Source: Ifrita kowaldi
Taxonomy: Eukaryota > Chordata > Aves > Passeriformes > Cinclosomatidae
Assembly (NCBI GenBank): GCA_013398055.1
Contig: VZRS01003945.1
Location: 223,186 to 287,185 of the forward strand
DNA: 64,000 nucleotides
Direction: 5' to 3'
Below are positions 12,401 to 25,275 of the stretch, in pieces. The translations under genes and the position numbers were made by a program. A model generated the notes under the pieces. It was not told the origin of the DNA, searched no databases, and saw nothing but the letters and a program-made list of their open reading frames with translations. Positions within the stretch are counted from its first letter, which is position 1. Every line of letters begins with the position of its first letter.

Positions 12401-15219
12401 CCTACTGTAGTGAATTTGGCCAGATTCTCCTCCCTCTTATTCCAGCTTTTATATAAAATTGGTGGACTGAAAATGAAGCTCAAATAGGATTTGGCCCTTG
12501 AACACCAGTAATAAAATTCAGTTATGTGAAGGAACCAACATTTGCCTTATGGGGAGATGGTATAATAATTCCTCTAGCTTTCTATCCCTCTCTTTTTCCC
12601 TAGAACAAGGAAGAATATGGATATTTTATATAGCAATGCATGGGGCTTGGATGCTTTGTTTTTTTTTGGTACCTCTTCAAAAGAAAAAAAGTAGTGCAGG
12701 AAATTTTAAGTGCTGCACTAAGTTAATGCAAACTAGTCTTGTTTATTTGCCTGAGGTAATGGAATAACAAGAAAGCGGTGGAAAGGGAGCCAAGTCATTT
12801 TCTTGTAGTCTGCAGGAGGGAAGTTCAGTGCATCTGGAAGGCAGCAGTGTGGAGACAGAGTGTTTGTAATTGAACTGGCACATGGCAAAAGAAATGTTGT
12901 GGCAAATCTGCGTCAAAATAAGGGCGGTGTCAAATTGGGCTCAAATTCAGTAATCACAGGTGCCAAATGGATGAATTTAAGTTCAAAGTTTAGAATTGTT
13001 GTGATTACTGTGGTTATTCTGGGTTCCTTTTTCAGACGGTCCCAGCAGGCGGCATGAAAGATTAAAAATTTTCATGTGAGGACACTGATCGGGAAAGACA
13101 CTTTCTCCTGCAGGAATTCTGAGTGGGAAGTTCAGGGAATATTGATGAAATGGAGAAGTGCTTGTGATTCAGTTCAATATAGGACACGCTTTTAAGTTTC
13201 CCAGCCCTCAAAAGCCGAGTGGTAACTTTGGTAACGTGTGTAAGTGGATTTATGGCTCAACAAAACAGAATTACTTTGGCTGAGCACACCTTTTAATCTG
13301 GGGGAAAAGAGCACCTTCCAAAACAGGCAGTTAGTCAAGCGTAAGAATACTCCAGGCACCTCACTCTTGCTTTATTCAAGGGTGAGTGAGACCAAAATCC
13401 AGGGAAATCAAGTACATTTGGAGAATAAAGAGACCTTGGTGCTGGATGTGGGAGGTGATGCTGTGTCCTCAGGAAGGACATCACCGGTGCAGCTCAGGTG
13501 CGTCACAAATGAAGCACGAGCTACATCTCATTTTGTGGGTAGGAAATGTCACACCGGTCCTAAAAGCACCCAAGACCCCTTCCCTCACTGATTTCTCTTT
13601 ACTTTACACCCTCAGCCCTCTTGGCTGGTCCAGGTCACCTGGCAGGTACCACAACTGAGAGGGTTCAGCATTCCCCTCCTCCCCTGCCCAGCTGAGCAAT
13701 CCTTTCCCACACCTCTCTCACTTCCCCCACTAATGCAGCCTGGTTCCCTACAGCCCTTGGAAGGTTTATTTCTATTTTTCCTTGTCAATTAATGAGGCTC
13801 CCAACTGCACTGTGCTGAACTGCTGCACTGTGTGCACTCCATACCTGTTTGAAATTGCTCTTCCTGGACAAAGCATGCAGGCAAACTTCATTTATCAAAG
13901 TAAGGACTTTGGGGAGAGCACAATTAATCTCCACTCATCCCTGGAGGACCTCCAGGTGGAAATGGGTCTGTAGGTGTGAGCAGCTGAAATAACTTGATTT
14001 TTTTCACAGCTCCAAAATGAACAAAGAATTCCTTGTGGGGGAGGTGTGCATGGAGAGTACAGGATGAAAGGAGAGGGCAACAAACAGGCTGGTGACCTAA
14101 AGCTTGGGATCATTACTTGCCCCAAGTGTGGCTGGGTAGAAGAGCCTCTTTATCATTAATTTGTCACAGGGAACAGAATGAATTAAAAGAGCAGGAGAAG
14201 GGAATTAGCTAAAATGGAATCAGCTGTGCTTTTTCAGCATCTTTTGCAAACACTGAAGCTTGCTGTTCATTAGAAGAGGCTTTCCAAGCTGGTTTGGTGG
14301 TTAGATGAACAGCCTTACCTGTTCCTGGAGCACCTGGATGCACAGGGGATGTCCTGCCCCTCCTGATCCAGTCTCCTGGCTGCAGGAAAGGTGGAGGGCA
14401 GGTACTCACTGAGGCACTGCCTGTCACCCTCAGGGATGGGTACAGGACACTGGTGCAGTGTCTCTGCATTGTCAGGATACATCTCTGGGGCTTGGTTTGT
14501 GTCAGTGCTCCTCAGTGCTGTGTAAATTTGGAACAGGCTGAGTTCTGTCACCTCCAGTGAGAGAGCAAATGATTGAATTTAGCTAAATTCAGCCAGTTTA
14601 GTGTCTGTGCTTTACTGGCCAAAGAGCAAACTGGCTGAAGCCCACCCAGACGAGATTCTGGCTGCAGTCAGGGAAGGGATCTCGACCTGTTCTTCGTGTG
14701 CTTGTCTCAGGGAACAGGCTTTGTGTCTGTGATATCCTGTCCCAGGGGACTCCCGTGGCCATCTGCTTCTGGGGAGCTGGCTCTCAGTATGCTAATCCAA
14801 CCCTTTGGAACCTGGCAGTCTGGGCTTTGTTCTCTGCTCTTCTGCCTAGAGAACATCAAGAGAAGGGGTAAAAAAAGTACAAGGCTGTTGTTTTCTAAAA
14901 CACTTTTTTCCTTCTCTTTTTCTTTCCCCGCTCCTCTGTTACAAAATCAGGGTACTGACTTGGATTTTCCAAACTGCAGATAGTTTGGGACACGAGTTCC
15001 TGAGAGGGCTCCTCTGACCAGCAAGGATCAGGCACGAGTGCTGAGGGCTTCCCAAATCCAATACCTCAAGCTTTACCTTGGAGGCCCTCATATTTGGACA
15101 CTGCCTTCCCAGTGGCCTGAAACACACTGGAAAAATGTCAGTGGTGCTGCTCACTCTTGTGTTTCCCTGGGCATGGTTGGGTGTCCACAAAGATAGTAAC
15201 TTTAAAGATGGTAACTTTA

Positions 15220-15252
15220 TGTATATATATATATACACAGACACACACATAT
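15220..15252 (+). repeat. TA/CA dinucleotide microsatellite
   Basis: TGTATATATATATATACAC followed by AGACACACACATATG, a compound (TA)n(CA)n tract. Just upstream, a 14-base unit AGATRGTAACTTTA occurs twice (15191-15219). Confidence 0.9.
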
Positions 15253-16589
15253 GCGTTTGTACGTGTATGTTTTTTTAATTCGTTTCTGTAAATCTGCCCT
15301 GAAGTGTGTTGGGAAGGGGATGTATTTTGTACTGCTAGAAATAAATACATGTGAAATTTGTTTATTCGATTTCTCTTAGGGAAACAGCCTAAAATTCATG
15401 TGTTAAATTTGAGTGCAAAACCACATATGGCATTTGATTAAAAAGACGTAACTCTGCAAGTGTATTGATTTAAATTATTCTGATACGCTCGTGGAGCTTT
15501 AAGTTCTAACATGGGTCATTAAAGCCACTAGTGATTTCTGTAGACAGGAGTCTGTTTCCTTATAGGAACTAAATTGATGTAGGACCTTCAGCAGCTGCTT
15601 TGACATTTTGTCCTTGAGGATCTGATGGTGAAACCGTGTCCTCATTTCCTCTGGGATATTGTAAAATATTATATTGTGTGTTCTTTCAAGATGTGAAATC
15701 ACCTCTGTGTCCTTGCACATAAGGATATAAATAGACATAAAGTATATAAACATAAACACACATGTGCAGCCCTGCAGACACCACCTTTTATGCATTTTCA
15801 GGTGGCTCTTTATAGGATTAGCTGGGGCTATGGAATGAACTGAATCATCAGACTGTGCTCTGCATCCTTCCTGCTGAGCTCTCAAAAGCTGGGAGGCTTC
15901 TTTGGTGGGTGAAATAACGTGTTGGAAATTATGCACTGCACAAATGGTGATGGTTTCCATTGCCTGACTTTGCAGAGTGTGGTGCACTGCAGTGGCCACC
16001 CATGAGCCAGCCTCTTAACTCAGAGATAGCAGCTCAGAAAAATAAAAACAATGATGGTGAGCTTTGGTTTATCTTTTGTGCAAATACGCATTTTTCTTAA
16101 TATTTTACCAAATAATAATCTGCATTTCTGAGAATAAGACTTATTCCAATCAGGATGACTGTGGGTGAAAATAGAAATTACAAGATGTGGTTTATCTGGG
16201 TAGAGTGGCTGTGGATGGTGTATCTAGAAAGCTGGATGGTGTGAATTTGTAGGAATGGCCTGAGTGGAGCAGGGAAGACATAACATGGGATCATTCTTGT
16301 CATGGGAAAGACATGGGCTGAGAAATCCAGGGAGGGAGAGCTAAACTGGAAGCAATACCCAGGGAAAATAGGAGCCTGGAACGATCATTCCCTCCTCAGG
16401 ACAGGAGGGAATCACCCCAGTCACAAAAATGCACACAGGGCTACATGCAATCATGGGTTATTAGGCACCATTGCAAAAGCAAAATGCTGGAGGAATTGGT
16501 GCAAAAAGTGCAATAAAATATGCATCAACATGATGAAATATGTATTGAGATGAATACTAAGTGGGATGAGCATTATTCTCAACTGAGTG

Positions 16590-16668
16590 GTGGCCTTGGC
16601 AGTGCTGGATTTGTGGCTGGACTCAATGATCTTAAGATTCTTTGCCAACCTAAACCATTCTGCGATTG
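16590..16668 (+). mobile_element. Short CR1 LINE 3' fragment
   Basis: About 80 bp match the CR1 3' terminus: GTGGCCTTGGCAGTGCTGG, GGACTCAATGATCTTAAG, CCAACCTAAACCATTCTG. The subfamily differs from the copies at 2.1 and 41.3 kb in having the GGCCTTGGCAGTG version. It is heavily 5'-truncated. Confidence 0.85.
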
Positions 16669-17929
16669 TTTCCTGTGGGGCAGATCAGACGGGCTGTAAC
16701 TTTTGTTGGAGAATTTTTATGTTTCTTACTGCACGAAACACTCCTTCTGCCTGTTGAGACTATGCTTTAAAGGGGAATTTAGCACCTCCTGATCTCCCCT
16801 TCACAAGGAGGGCAGGCAGGGGGCTGCCACAGCCCCCCGGGGAAGGACAACGTGCTGATGCAGGCTCCAAGCCACAGGGATGTGCTGGAGGGGAAGCATC
16901 ACATGTGTGCCCACAGTGAGAGTTGTTTCTGTGACAGTCTTTACAGAAAGAAAGGAGGAGAGATGAAATATTTTCTGTAACTCCTTCCTGTTCCAACACA
17001 CTGAGAGAAAGAACGAGGCAAAGCCCAAAAGGGGCAGCCCTGGGCTAAGCTCTGCCCTGCCTTATCTCCTCTTCAATTTTACTGAAGACATTAGAGTTGG
17101 ACAGGGCATAAGGGAGGCAAGGCTCTGCAATTCGGGCAGTGAAATGCATCTCCAGTGCTGAGGTCTCTGATCACCAGCTCTTCAGTGTGATGTCTTCAGC
17201 CATGGTGGAAGGACACAGAGCTCTGAACACATCTCCACCAAACGAGATCTCTTCAGGAAGGAAGCTCCAAGGCTCCTGTGGTTCTGTTTCTTAGTAGCTG
17301 TTTATGGTTTTGGCCATAATCCTATTGTAACTATTACTATTAATCATATTGCTATCATATTCCTGCAAAGCACCAGGGAAGGTTTTCCTGAACAGATTAA
17401 TCACTAATGAATTTGTAATCTGGCTTTGATCACTCATTCCTTTTGAATGCTGGTAGGTGGAGTTTACATGCCAAGATTTTCTGAATAATGAAGATGCTGC
17501 CTCTAAGGACCCTTTGGAATTAATTTTTTCAAATTTGGATCTAATATATAAGCGGGGCTGCCATAGTTGTCAAGAAGAAGGGACTCCAGCAAATTATGCA
17601 GATATGGAGGCTTCCACGTGCTCCTACTGAAATAAAAAGCAACATTCCCTCTTCTTCTGGAGAAAGCTGGGGCAGACAGGTAGAAGAAGTTTCAATCACA
17701 AAGGCAGACTGGGTGTTATCAGAGGAGTTTGAGCAAATAGCTCTTGAAAGGTTCAATCTCTGATCCTTCCACACCGTGGTTTCCAGCATGGAGCCCTTCT
17801 GCAGTGTCAGCAGCACCTGACATCAAATATCCAGCCAATAATTATGGTCAGCTTTGACACAGCAAAGTATAAATCTCACGTCTGGTGAGGCAGAAATGTC
17901 AGAATGCTGTCTGCACAATAGCTAAAGGC

Positions 17930-18060
17930 AGTGCAAATTGTAATTAAAAGCATTTAATTTAAGTTAATCTTCATTAGAAACATAATTATGTCCGCACACA
18001 AATTGCTTCAATGTAATTGTCACAGTTGTAAATACCTAGTTCTATTAACCAGCTTTTCTT
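17930..18060. promoter_or_regulatory. Homeodomain-motif-rich AT patch (candidate conserved element)
   Basis: Many TAATTA, TTAAT and CATTA cores are packed into about 130 bp (GTAATTAAAAGC, TTTAATTTAAG, GTTAATCTTCATTAG, ATAATTATG) with no transposon match. This resembles conserved non-coding enhancers near neural genes. Conservation cannot be tested here. Confidence 0.3.
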
Positions 18061-18959
18061 CAGGATAAACTGGCTGGGAGATTATCAGCTGTTTTAGAGC
18101 AAAACCCCATTAGTGTTTCTGTGGCACACGTGTGTGTGTGGAATTAGACCAAACTCACCACCTTTGTCCCTGCAGAGTGGGAGCAGCTCACACATCCCCC
18201 GGGGCTCCAAATAATCCCCTGTGCAGAGATGAGAGGGTGCTGTCTTGGAAGTTCATTAATTTATTAAAACTTGGCTGTAGAGAAGCAGAACAAATCCTCC
18301 CCCCAAAACCTTGGCTTGCCAAGGGATGTTTTATCTGCAATGGCCCCGGTTTGAGCCTTGTCCCTGTCTTGTAGGTTTGAGCATAGGGGAAAAGTTGACC
18401 TTCCGTGAAGTTTTCCTTTCCTAATCTGATTATCAGTGAAGTCTATACGTGGATTTGCTGTCCTGATGCCCACAGGAGAAGTGCAGGTTTTAGGAGCTGT
18501 GTTCCATCAGCAATGTTCCTCTGCTGGAGACAGGCTGGACTCTGCTGCTGCTCAAGTGGCACCCACCAAGGCATTCCCTGGAATTCTTTCCCTCAGGTCC
18601 TTGATTGCCGTGGGGATTTGGGCCTGATCCCTCTTGAAGTCAGCAGGGAATTTCCCCAGTGGGGTTTGTGTGGTTGGAATCACCTCTGCTACGGAGGAGT
18701 GCAGAATGGAAAACGTGTGGGGTTCTGCTGAAGGCAGCCTGAATCCAAAGAAGCTTGAGAGTGCAAGATTTATCTTAGGAAAGGAACAATTCAGCCTTCT
18801 TCACTGCCTCGGGAAACAATGCCATGAATACATGTAAGAAATCAAATAGCACTTGGGAGATGAGTAAAAATAATCTTGTAAGTGGACTTGTATGCTTGAA
18901 ATGGATGTCCCAACAACATAGTTTGAAAGTAGAGGGAGCTTTTAACTCTTGCCAATGCT

Positions 18960-19250
18960 CTTCCCAAATAATCTGCCCTGTTACTGCTAATTGGCATAAA
19001 TCTAGCTGGTAATACCCATAGCAGAGATTTGCACAGAATCCATTGCTAATCCTATAAACTGGTGAGTTTGATAAAGTGGGCTGCTCTGGGCATTGCTAAT
19101 TTTATTTTCATGCTTTCACTTGCTATCATTCATTAACCCCCAAACGGCAGGGTACACAAACAAGAGAGCAATAGTCATCTTATTAGGGGCTGTAACCGTG
19201 AGTGGGAAATTACAGCAGAATGAATATATACACAATTCAAATTGGATGCC
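18960..19250. promoter_or_regulatory. Candidate conserved non-coding element
   Basis: Repeated GCTAAT cores (GCTAATTGGC, TTGCTAATCC, TTGCTAATTT) and further ATTA sites in unique, non-repetitive intronic sequence. The pattern suggests an enhancer, but that is inference only. Confidence 0.25.
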
Positions 19251-21386
19251 TTTTCTTGTGTGTGTTGCTATGATGCTACCTGCTGAAAAAAACCCCAACA
19301 AACCAAGGTCTCATCAGCACATTCAAAATTAAACCTAGTACAAGGGAATTTTACATTGAATGATATTATTTTTCACATGGACCCAAGGCACCACAACATG
19401 GGGTCCAGCTGCTCTTTGTATCTCATGATTTGTTTCGAAGTAGCTGTGTCACACTGCTTAAATTCTGCCCCACACACAGCTCCAGGAGCAGCTCTCGAGC
19501 CTTGATCTCATGTCCAGGGCTCAGACCTTCTCCTGATTCTCACTGGGTGTGGTGCTCACCACGGTAAACCCAAAATTCCCCCAGATTCTGGGACATCCCT
19601 CATCAGCATTAGATGAGGAGTGAATAAAAGCAGCCCAGAGCTCTTCAGACCTGTCCCTTTAATGCAGAATTGGAGTGGACCACTGTAGCACAGTGGCAGA
19701 GCTTACAATAGTGATGCTTTATTTCTAATTCAATATAGGTGAGTTGAAATGGGATTAAATGGGCACCTTAAATGGGATTACAAAGATAAAGGCTCAGGTC
19801 ATAAGATAAGACTTTCCAGATTTCCATCTGCATCCTGAAGAGAAGAAAAAATCTGTTCCGGAAAAGACTGGAAACTTTTTCTGCCCCTTGCTGGGCTAAA
19901 TTTTACACATAGTAGCCAAATACCACAAAAATGCACTCTGTGTTATGAGTCAATGTATTGTTGATATAATGCTTAGTTCTGTGACCACCTGGTAGTCCTT
20001 CAATAAATGTATGTTGGTACCTGGGTGCAAAACAGCATCTCACTGGGAGAGCAGTGACCAGAAGAGTTTGGTTTGCACACAGCGTCCTGGAGAGGTTCCC
20101 CCTGCTCTCCCAGTGGCTCTGTGAGCCCAAGCTGGGATTTCCATGGTCAGAACCCAGCTGAATAAAACTGTGACTTAACCAAACACACCCAGGGACAATG
20201 GGTGGATCTATGGGACCAGATCAGATAACCAGGGGAAAGGGACAGCAGAGTTCTCAGTGAAAATTGAATTATGAGTCAGCTTGGATAAGCGAATTTAATA
20301 CTTGCCTTGGTGTTACAAAGAAGTGAAAAGGAGTTGCAAAGAAAATGTACCATTCATTATCTGAGGCTGATTTTCTAGGCAGCCAGTATTTTTCTTTTGT
20401 CTAAGAAGGCTGCCTTGGAACTAAAACAAGACAATAGTGTAGATTATGTATTCTCTTGAGGAAAGAAACAAAATATTTAGCCTGGACTACAAAGGGAGAA
20501 GAGTGTCAAGTTTTTAAAATTACTTCAGCGTGTTTGAGTTCACGACAGCAAAAGCAAAATGCTTGTTAAGCCGTTGTAGTGTGTGATATCATGGCTGAGT
20601 TGATGTTCCAGGAATTGACTGCAGCAGCATGTTAATTGTCAGGACATGATTCCCTAATTCTTTTTTGAGGATGCTCGTGTGTTGCCTTATTTGGTTACAC
20701 ATGTTTCACTGCCTGGGCACACAAGGGGAAATAAGAGAAAGGAAAAGTGCGGTTGTTTTAGCACAGTGACATTTTAGTGAACTCCAGCACCACATTCCGG
20801 ATGGAAATACATATTGTGAACATGATTTCTTCAGAGACGCCAAGGAAAATGTAACACTGCTTTTGTTACAGTTGCCTCTCTCCACTTATTCCTGCTATCC
20901 CGTGCTTCAGAAATGCTGTGTTTCCCTAGTTCTTGAACCCGGCAGGAACTGCAGACATTCAGTGTTTCTTAAAAAAGCTCAGCCCTGGCTGTCTGTGCTG
21001 GATGTTTATGAGAGTGCTGGAGCAAATTGAAAGCACACCACCGTGGGGAGGGAGATTGCCACGGGAGAGGCTGATACTGCTGGATTACCTGTCAGAAACG
21101 ATCTGGGTCTGAGATGAAAGGGGAAGGCAGCAAAGGGAGGCTGTAAAACATTTGAGGGGGAAAAACTAAAAATACAAAGTTTCAGAAGTGCTGTCAGCAC
21201 AATCAGGGAGTAAAGTCCGATTGATGCCCTGTGGAATTCTTCAGTGGATTGGCACCAAGAGGCTCCTGTGCCAGTGTGGCTTTGGCCCTTCTATTTACAT
21301 TCCTGTTCACAACCAGGTCCTCAGTCCCTATGCGATGTCTACACATCAGTTTATGTATGAGCAGCATTCCCATTGTGAGCAGATAA

Positions 21387-21391
21387 CAAAC
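21387..21391 (+). repeat. Target-site duplication, left copy (CAAAC)
   Basis: Direct repeat CAAAC immediately before the LTR, matched by the right copy directly after it. Confidence 0.8.
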
Positions 21392-22023
21392 TGTGCTGGT
21401 TTGGCCAAAATCTAGCAATATATCCTCTGAGAGAAAACCAGGTTACAACCCCCCTTCCCCCCCACCAGGTTCGGGAAAAAGGAAATTTTCCTCGAAGGAA
21501 AGTGAAAGAGCTAAAAACTATTTATTTAACAAACACACCAGCAAAGGATAATAATGCTAAATAATGAAAGCTCTCGCTGTAGAGAGAAACCTGGGAAGAT
21601 TTCAGAGTCCTTCTGTAGATGTGGTCTCTCTCCTCCTCGGAGCTGGGTGAGGGCCCACCCCCTCGGGCCTCGGGGAAGATTCCCCCGATGTGTTCTGATG
21701 TTGTTGAAGCAGTCCAGAAGAGAAGAAGGGAAAAAACCAAAGTCCCAGGAAACAAAGTTCAGCTTTCCATCTCACGCCGGAGAGGGAACGGGAAAAAAAA
21801 CTGGCTGAAGAAGCAAGCAGGATGCTCCCCCCGTGCTACCGCAGCCAGAGCACGCAGAGGAGAGAATCTCCGTGTCCTTGAGACACTGCTTTGAAAAGTT
21901 TGCTTGGTCCTTTTTTTTTCCTTCCCTCTCAAGCTCAGTTTAAAGGCACAGAAAAGGCACAAAATCAATTGTTTGGCATAAAGCTGTGATAGGGGATATA
22001 CATGATGGAGTCACCCCAAGACA
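21392..22023. mobile_element. Solo LTR of an avian endogenous retrovirus, with target-site duplication
   Basis: A 632-bp block starts TGTGCTGGTTTGGCC and ends CACCCCAAGACA, giving the TG...CA termini of a retroviral LTR. It is flanked on both sides by the 5-bp direct repeat CAAAC (21387-21391 and 22024-22028), which supports the exact boundaries. Base composition changes sharply from the flanks, with purine-rich and GC-rich patches. No internal gag, pol or env sequence is present, so this is a solo LTR left by recombination. Five-base duplications fit an ERVL-like or class I element. Orientation is uncertain; the minus strand carries AATAAA near its 3' end, which slightly favours minus. Confidence 0.85.
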
Positions 22024-22028
22024 CAAAC
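22024..22028 (+). repeat. Target-site duplication, right copy (CAAAC)
   Basis: Direct repeat CAAAC immediately after the LTR's terminal CA, identical to the left copy. Confidence 0.8.
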
Positions 22029-22059
22029 CTTGTTTCTTTCTTGGCATCCACAACAGAAT

Positions 22060-22130
22060 TTAAAAACCCTGAAACAACAAACCAAACCAAACCAAACCCC
22101 ACAACGACAAGCCAACCAAACAAAACATCT
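22060..22130 (+). repeat. A/C-rich low-complexity tract just past the LTR
   Basis: A run of CAAAC and CCAAA-like units (ACCAAACCAAACCAAACC and similar) begins about 40 bp beyond the solo LTR. It is simple-sequence DNA with no coding meaning. The similarity to the CAAAC target site may reflect insertion into A/C-rich sequence. Confidence 0.6.
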
Positions 22131-23000
22131 TTTAATGGATATTAATGGGTCAGCTTTGCTGAACCTAACAAAAGGTTATTTAACATCCTTTTGTTTAACT
22201 GTAGTTGCAAAGTTACCGATCTCCACAGCCACAAAGAGGATTCAGAATGCTTTGACCCGGGGCTGGTGGGTGCATAATTGAGATCAGAAGCTGACTCAAA
22301 ACCTGCCAAGGAACAGGAAACTCTTTTCTGCAGAGGTGAGGATCAGCAGGAAGGGTCAGGGGAGGAAAGAATCTACAATATCTACCCCTGCAAAGGTGAA
22401 GACCACTGTGAGGTGCTCCCTGTGTTCTTTATTGTCTCACAGCAGAGTGCCTGTGGGAATGACCAGCTCAGCTCAGTTCCTGCCCGTCTGTGGCAGGAGA
22501 GGGAAGCACTGCGTGGCAGATGCCAGGCTGGTGTCCTTCACACCAGCAGAAAGGATCCATTTATCATGGAAATCACACTCAGTCTCTAGGGCTGAGGGCT
22601 GGGGAAGAGCTGGAGAGTGAAGGATAGCTGAAGAGCTGATGAATTCATGCAGCAGTGGACGGAGGAGTTAAAAATCCAGATGCATGGCATGATTCCTGTG
22701 GTTCAAACAAGCAAAGCAATACCCAATTATCCCCGAGAGTGCACAAAGGGAATGTCAGGGTGTGCAACCATCTGCAGCGAGCTGATCTGTGAGCTCATGC
22801 AGCCACCTCTGCACCATTCCAGAAGTGGAATGTGCTGTTTCTTAGAGATTGGCAGAGAAACAGATACACTTCTGCTTGTAAGTCTCTGGCCACCTCCTGT
22901 TTCCATCATATATCTCTTGGGGGAATCTCATAGCAATTAGTTTCTAATTGCTTCAGTAGTCTACAACTGATTTGATGAGAAATGCCATGCAAATGTAATG

Positions 23001-24005
23001 GTTCTTGCATGTTTCACAGGAGCAGAAATTAATTGCATCATATTTTTAAAAACTCGTGTTCTTTCCAGTCCCTCTTCTACCATCACATGATATTTTATAT
23101 TGGGGAAAAAAAAAAAAAAAAAGGCCGAATATTAGAAAGTAACATTTTTGTTTGTCTAATCAGGTGCTCTTCTGCCACTGCTCAGCAGCACAGATCCATG
23201 CTGATGTGCTCTGTGTTTATTACCACGCTGTAATTTGAGTGGTTACTCCCCAAACCAGTGTGAACCCCGTAATGCCTCTCCCAGGTGCTGTTTAGTTGGG
23301 GTAAGAAGGTTTTAACCTCCTGCCTTCTGGAATCCCGCCAGTAAACCAACTGCATCTTGGGATCATCTCCAAATGAAATTTGCTTGCCACGCAGCAGCAA
23401 GGAGACGTGATGGGAGTGTAAAACAGGACAATTTTTCACTGCAGAAATACTTGAACTCACTCCAGACAATTATGCAGCCTGCCATTTTACACATCATCTA
23501 TTTCCCTATTCCTGCATCAATTATTCCATTAACGTTGCTGCACACTAAGCTAGAACCTGTCACTGGTCCTGCAGACGTGAAAGGGACGAAATACACCTCA
23601 AAAAAAGGCAAAAAAAGGTATTTTCGTGTGAAAGGCTTTGGGACATCTATTTCAGCAGCCTTGCTACATGTGCTATACAAAGTATTTTTGTGTCCCAGCC
23701 TGCTTAACACTGTTAATTTCTACCCTAATATGGTTTAGCTCAGGACATAATGCTGAATTTTCCACTACTCTATTCGCTGTCAGCTGAGTTGAAAAAACCT
23801 GCTAATTAGAAAAAGAAATTAATAGCTTTATTCAAAGATTAACAGAAATTAGGGTGAAAACAAAACTCTTCCGATAGGGAGGGGATATGCATTTGCTGTA
23901 AATTCAGGATATCTCCCAAAACACAAAGAACAGGTTCAGAATTATAATTAAGGCAGAAATTTTAGCTTCCCGGAAGAACAGCTTGATAACAATTGTTACT
24001 TTCCT
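23001..24005 (+). repeat. 1005-bp direct duplication, copy 1
   Basis: This block recurs at 24007-25011 with a constant offset of 1006. I saw no difference between the copies, including the 17-base A run after TTGGGG and every spurious open frame. It is AT-rich intronic sequence. Perfect identity ending exactly at an N suggests the same contig end assembled twice. A very recent tandem duplication is the alternative. Confidence 0.97.
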
Positions 24006-24006
24006 N
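24006..24006. other. Assembly gap or ambiguous base (single N)
   Basis: The only N I noticed in the window lies exactly at the junction of the two identical 1005-bp copies. A one-base N is often used to join contigs of unknown spacing. Confidence 0.95.
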
Positions 24007-25011
24007 GTTCTTGCATGTTTCACAGGAGCAGAAATTAATTGCATCATATTTTTAAAAACTCGTGTTCTTTCCAGTCCCTCTTCTACCATCACATGATATT
24101 TTATATTGGGGAAAAAAAAAAAAAAAAAGGCCGAATATTAGAAAGTAACATTTTTGTTTGTCTAATCAGGTGCTCTTCTGCCACTGCTCAGCAGCACAGA
24201 TCCATGCTGATGTGCTCTGTGTTTATTACCACGCTGTAATTTGAGTGGTTACTCCCCAAACCAGTGTGAACCCCGTAATGCCTCTCCCAGGTGCTGTTTA
24301 GTTGGGGTAAGAAGGTTTTAACCTCCTGCCTTCTGGAATCCCGCCAGTAAACCAACTGCATCTTGGGATCATCTCCAAATGAAATTTGCTTGCCACGCAG
24401 CAGCAAGGAGACGTGATGGGAGTGTAAAACAGGACAATTTTTCACTGCAGAAATACTTGAACTCACTCCAGACAATTATGCAGCCTGCCATTTTACACAT
24501 CATCTATTTCCCTATTCCTGCATCAATTATTCCATTAACGTTGCTGCACACTAAGCTAGAACCTGTCACTGGTCCTGCAGACGTGAAAGGGACGAAATAC
24601 ACCTCAAAAAAAGGCAAAAAAAGGTATTTTCGTGTGAAAGGCTTTGGGACATCTATTTCAGCAGCCTTGCTACATGTGCTATACAAAGTATTTTTGTGTC
24701 CCAGCCTGCTTAACACTGTTAATTTCTACCCTAATATGGTTTAGCTCAGGACATAATGCTGAATTTTCCACTACTCTATTCGCTGTCAGCTGAGTTGAAA
24801 AAACCTGCTAATTAGAAAAAGAAATTAATAGCTTTATTCAAAGATTAACAGAAATTAGGGTGAAAACAAAACTCTTCCGATAGGGAGGGGATATGCATTT
24901 GCTGTAAATTCAGGATATCTCCCAAAACACAAAGAACAGGTTCAGAATTATAATTAAGGCAGAAATTTTAGCTTCCCGGAAGAACAGCTTGATAACAATT
25001 GTTACTTTCCT
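24007..25011 (+). repeat. 1005-bp direct duplication, copy 2
   Basis: Identical to copy 1 at 23001-24005 from GTTCTTGCATG to GTTACTTTCCT. After it the sequence continues uniquely with ATAGATTTC. See copy 1 for interpretation. Confidence 0.97.
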
Positions 25012-25275
25012 ATAGATTTCATGTAGCATCTGTTACAATTTAATTTTTAAAAGCTGCCATTTTTAATTCCCATTAATCTCCAGAATTAACAGTGTGATAA
25101 AGATCCTGGCAAACACTGAAATTTGACGAGTCAGAATGCCTGTAGGAGCCTTTACAGAATATTTAAGGAATTGAGCAACAGCACTGATGCTTTGAGCAAG
25201 ATGAAATTCAAAGCCAGTGTTAATTAGACACAGACCAATTGTATCTTCTCATGTAATTCAAGAATTAGCTGGCTT
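25012..25275. promoter_or_regulatory. Candidate conserved non-coding element after the duplication
   Basis: AT-rich unique sequence with clustered homeodomain-type cores (AATTTAATTTTTAA, CCCATTAATC, TTAATTAGAC, TGTAATTC). It adjoins the right copy of the duplicated kilobase, which itself looks similar in composition. Confidence 0.25.

Noticed and set aside
15499..15999. 166-codon minus-strand frame with hydrophobic segment
   Set aside because: A short hydrophobic stretch encoded by AT-rich repeats is not evidence of a membrane protein; the rest has no recognisable features.
23373..24744. Two identical 121-codon frames suggesting a duplicated gene pair
   Set aside because: They are identical only because the whole 1005-bp block is duplicated around an N. 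The frame itself has no coding signature.
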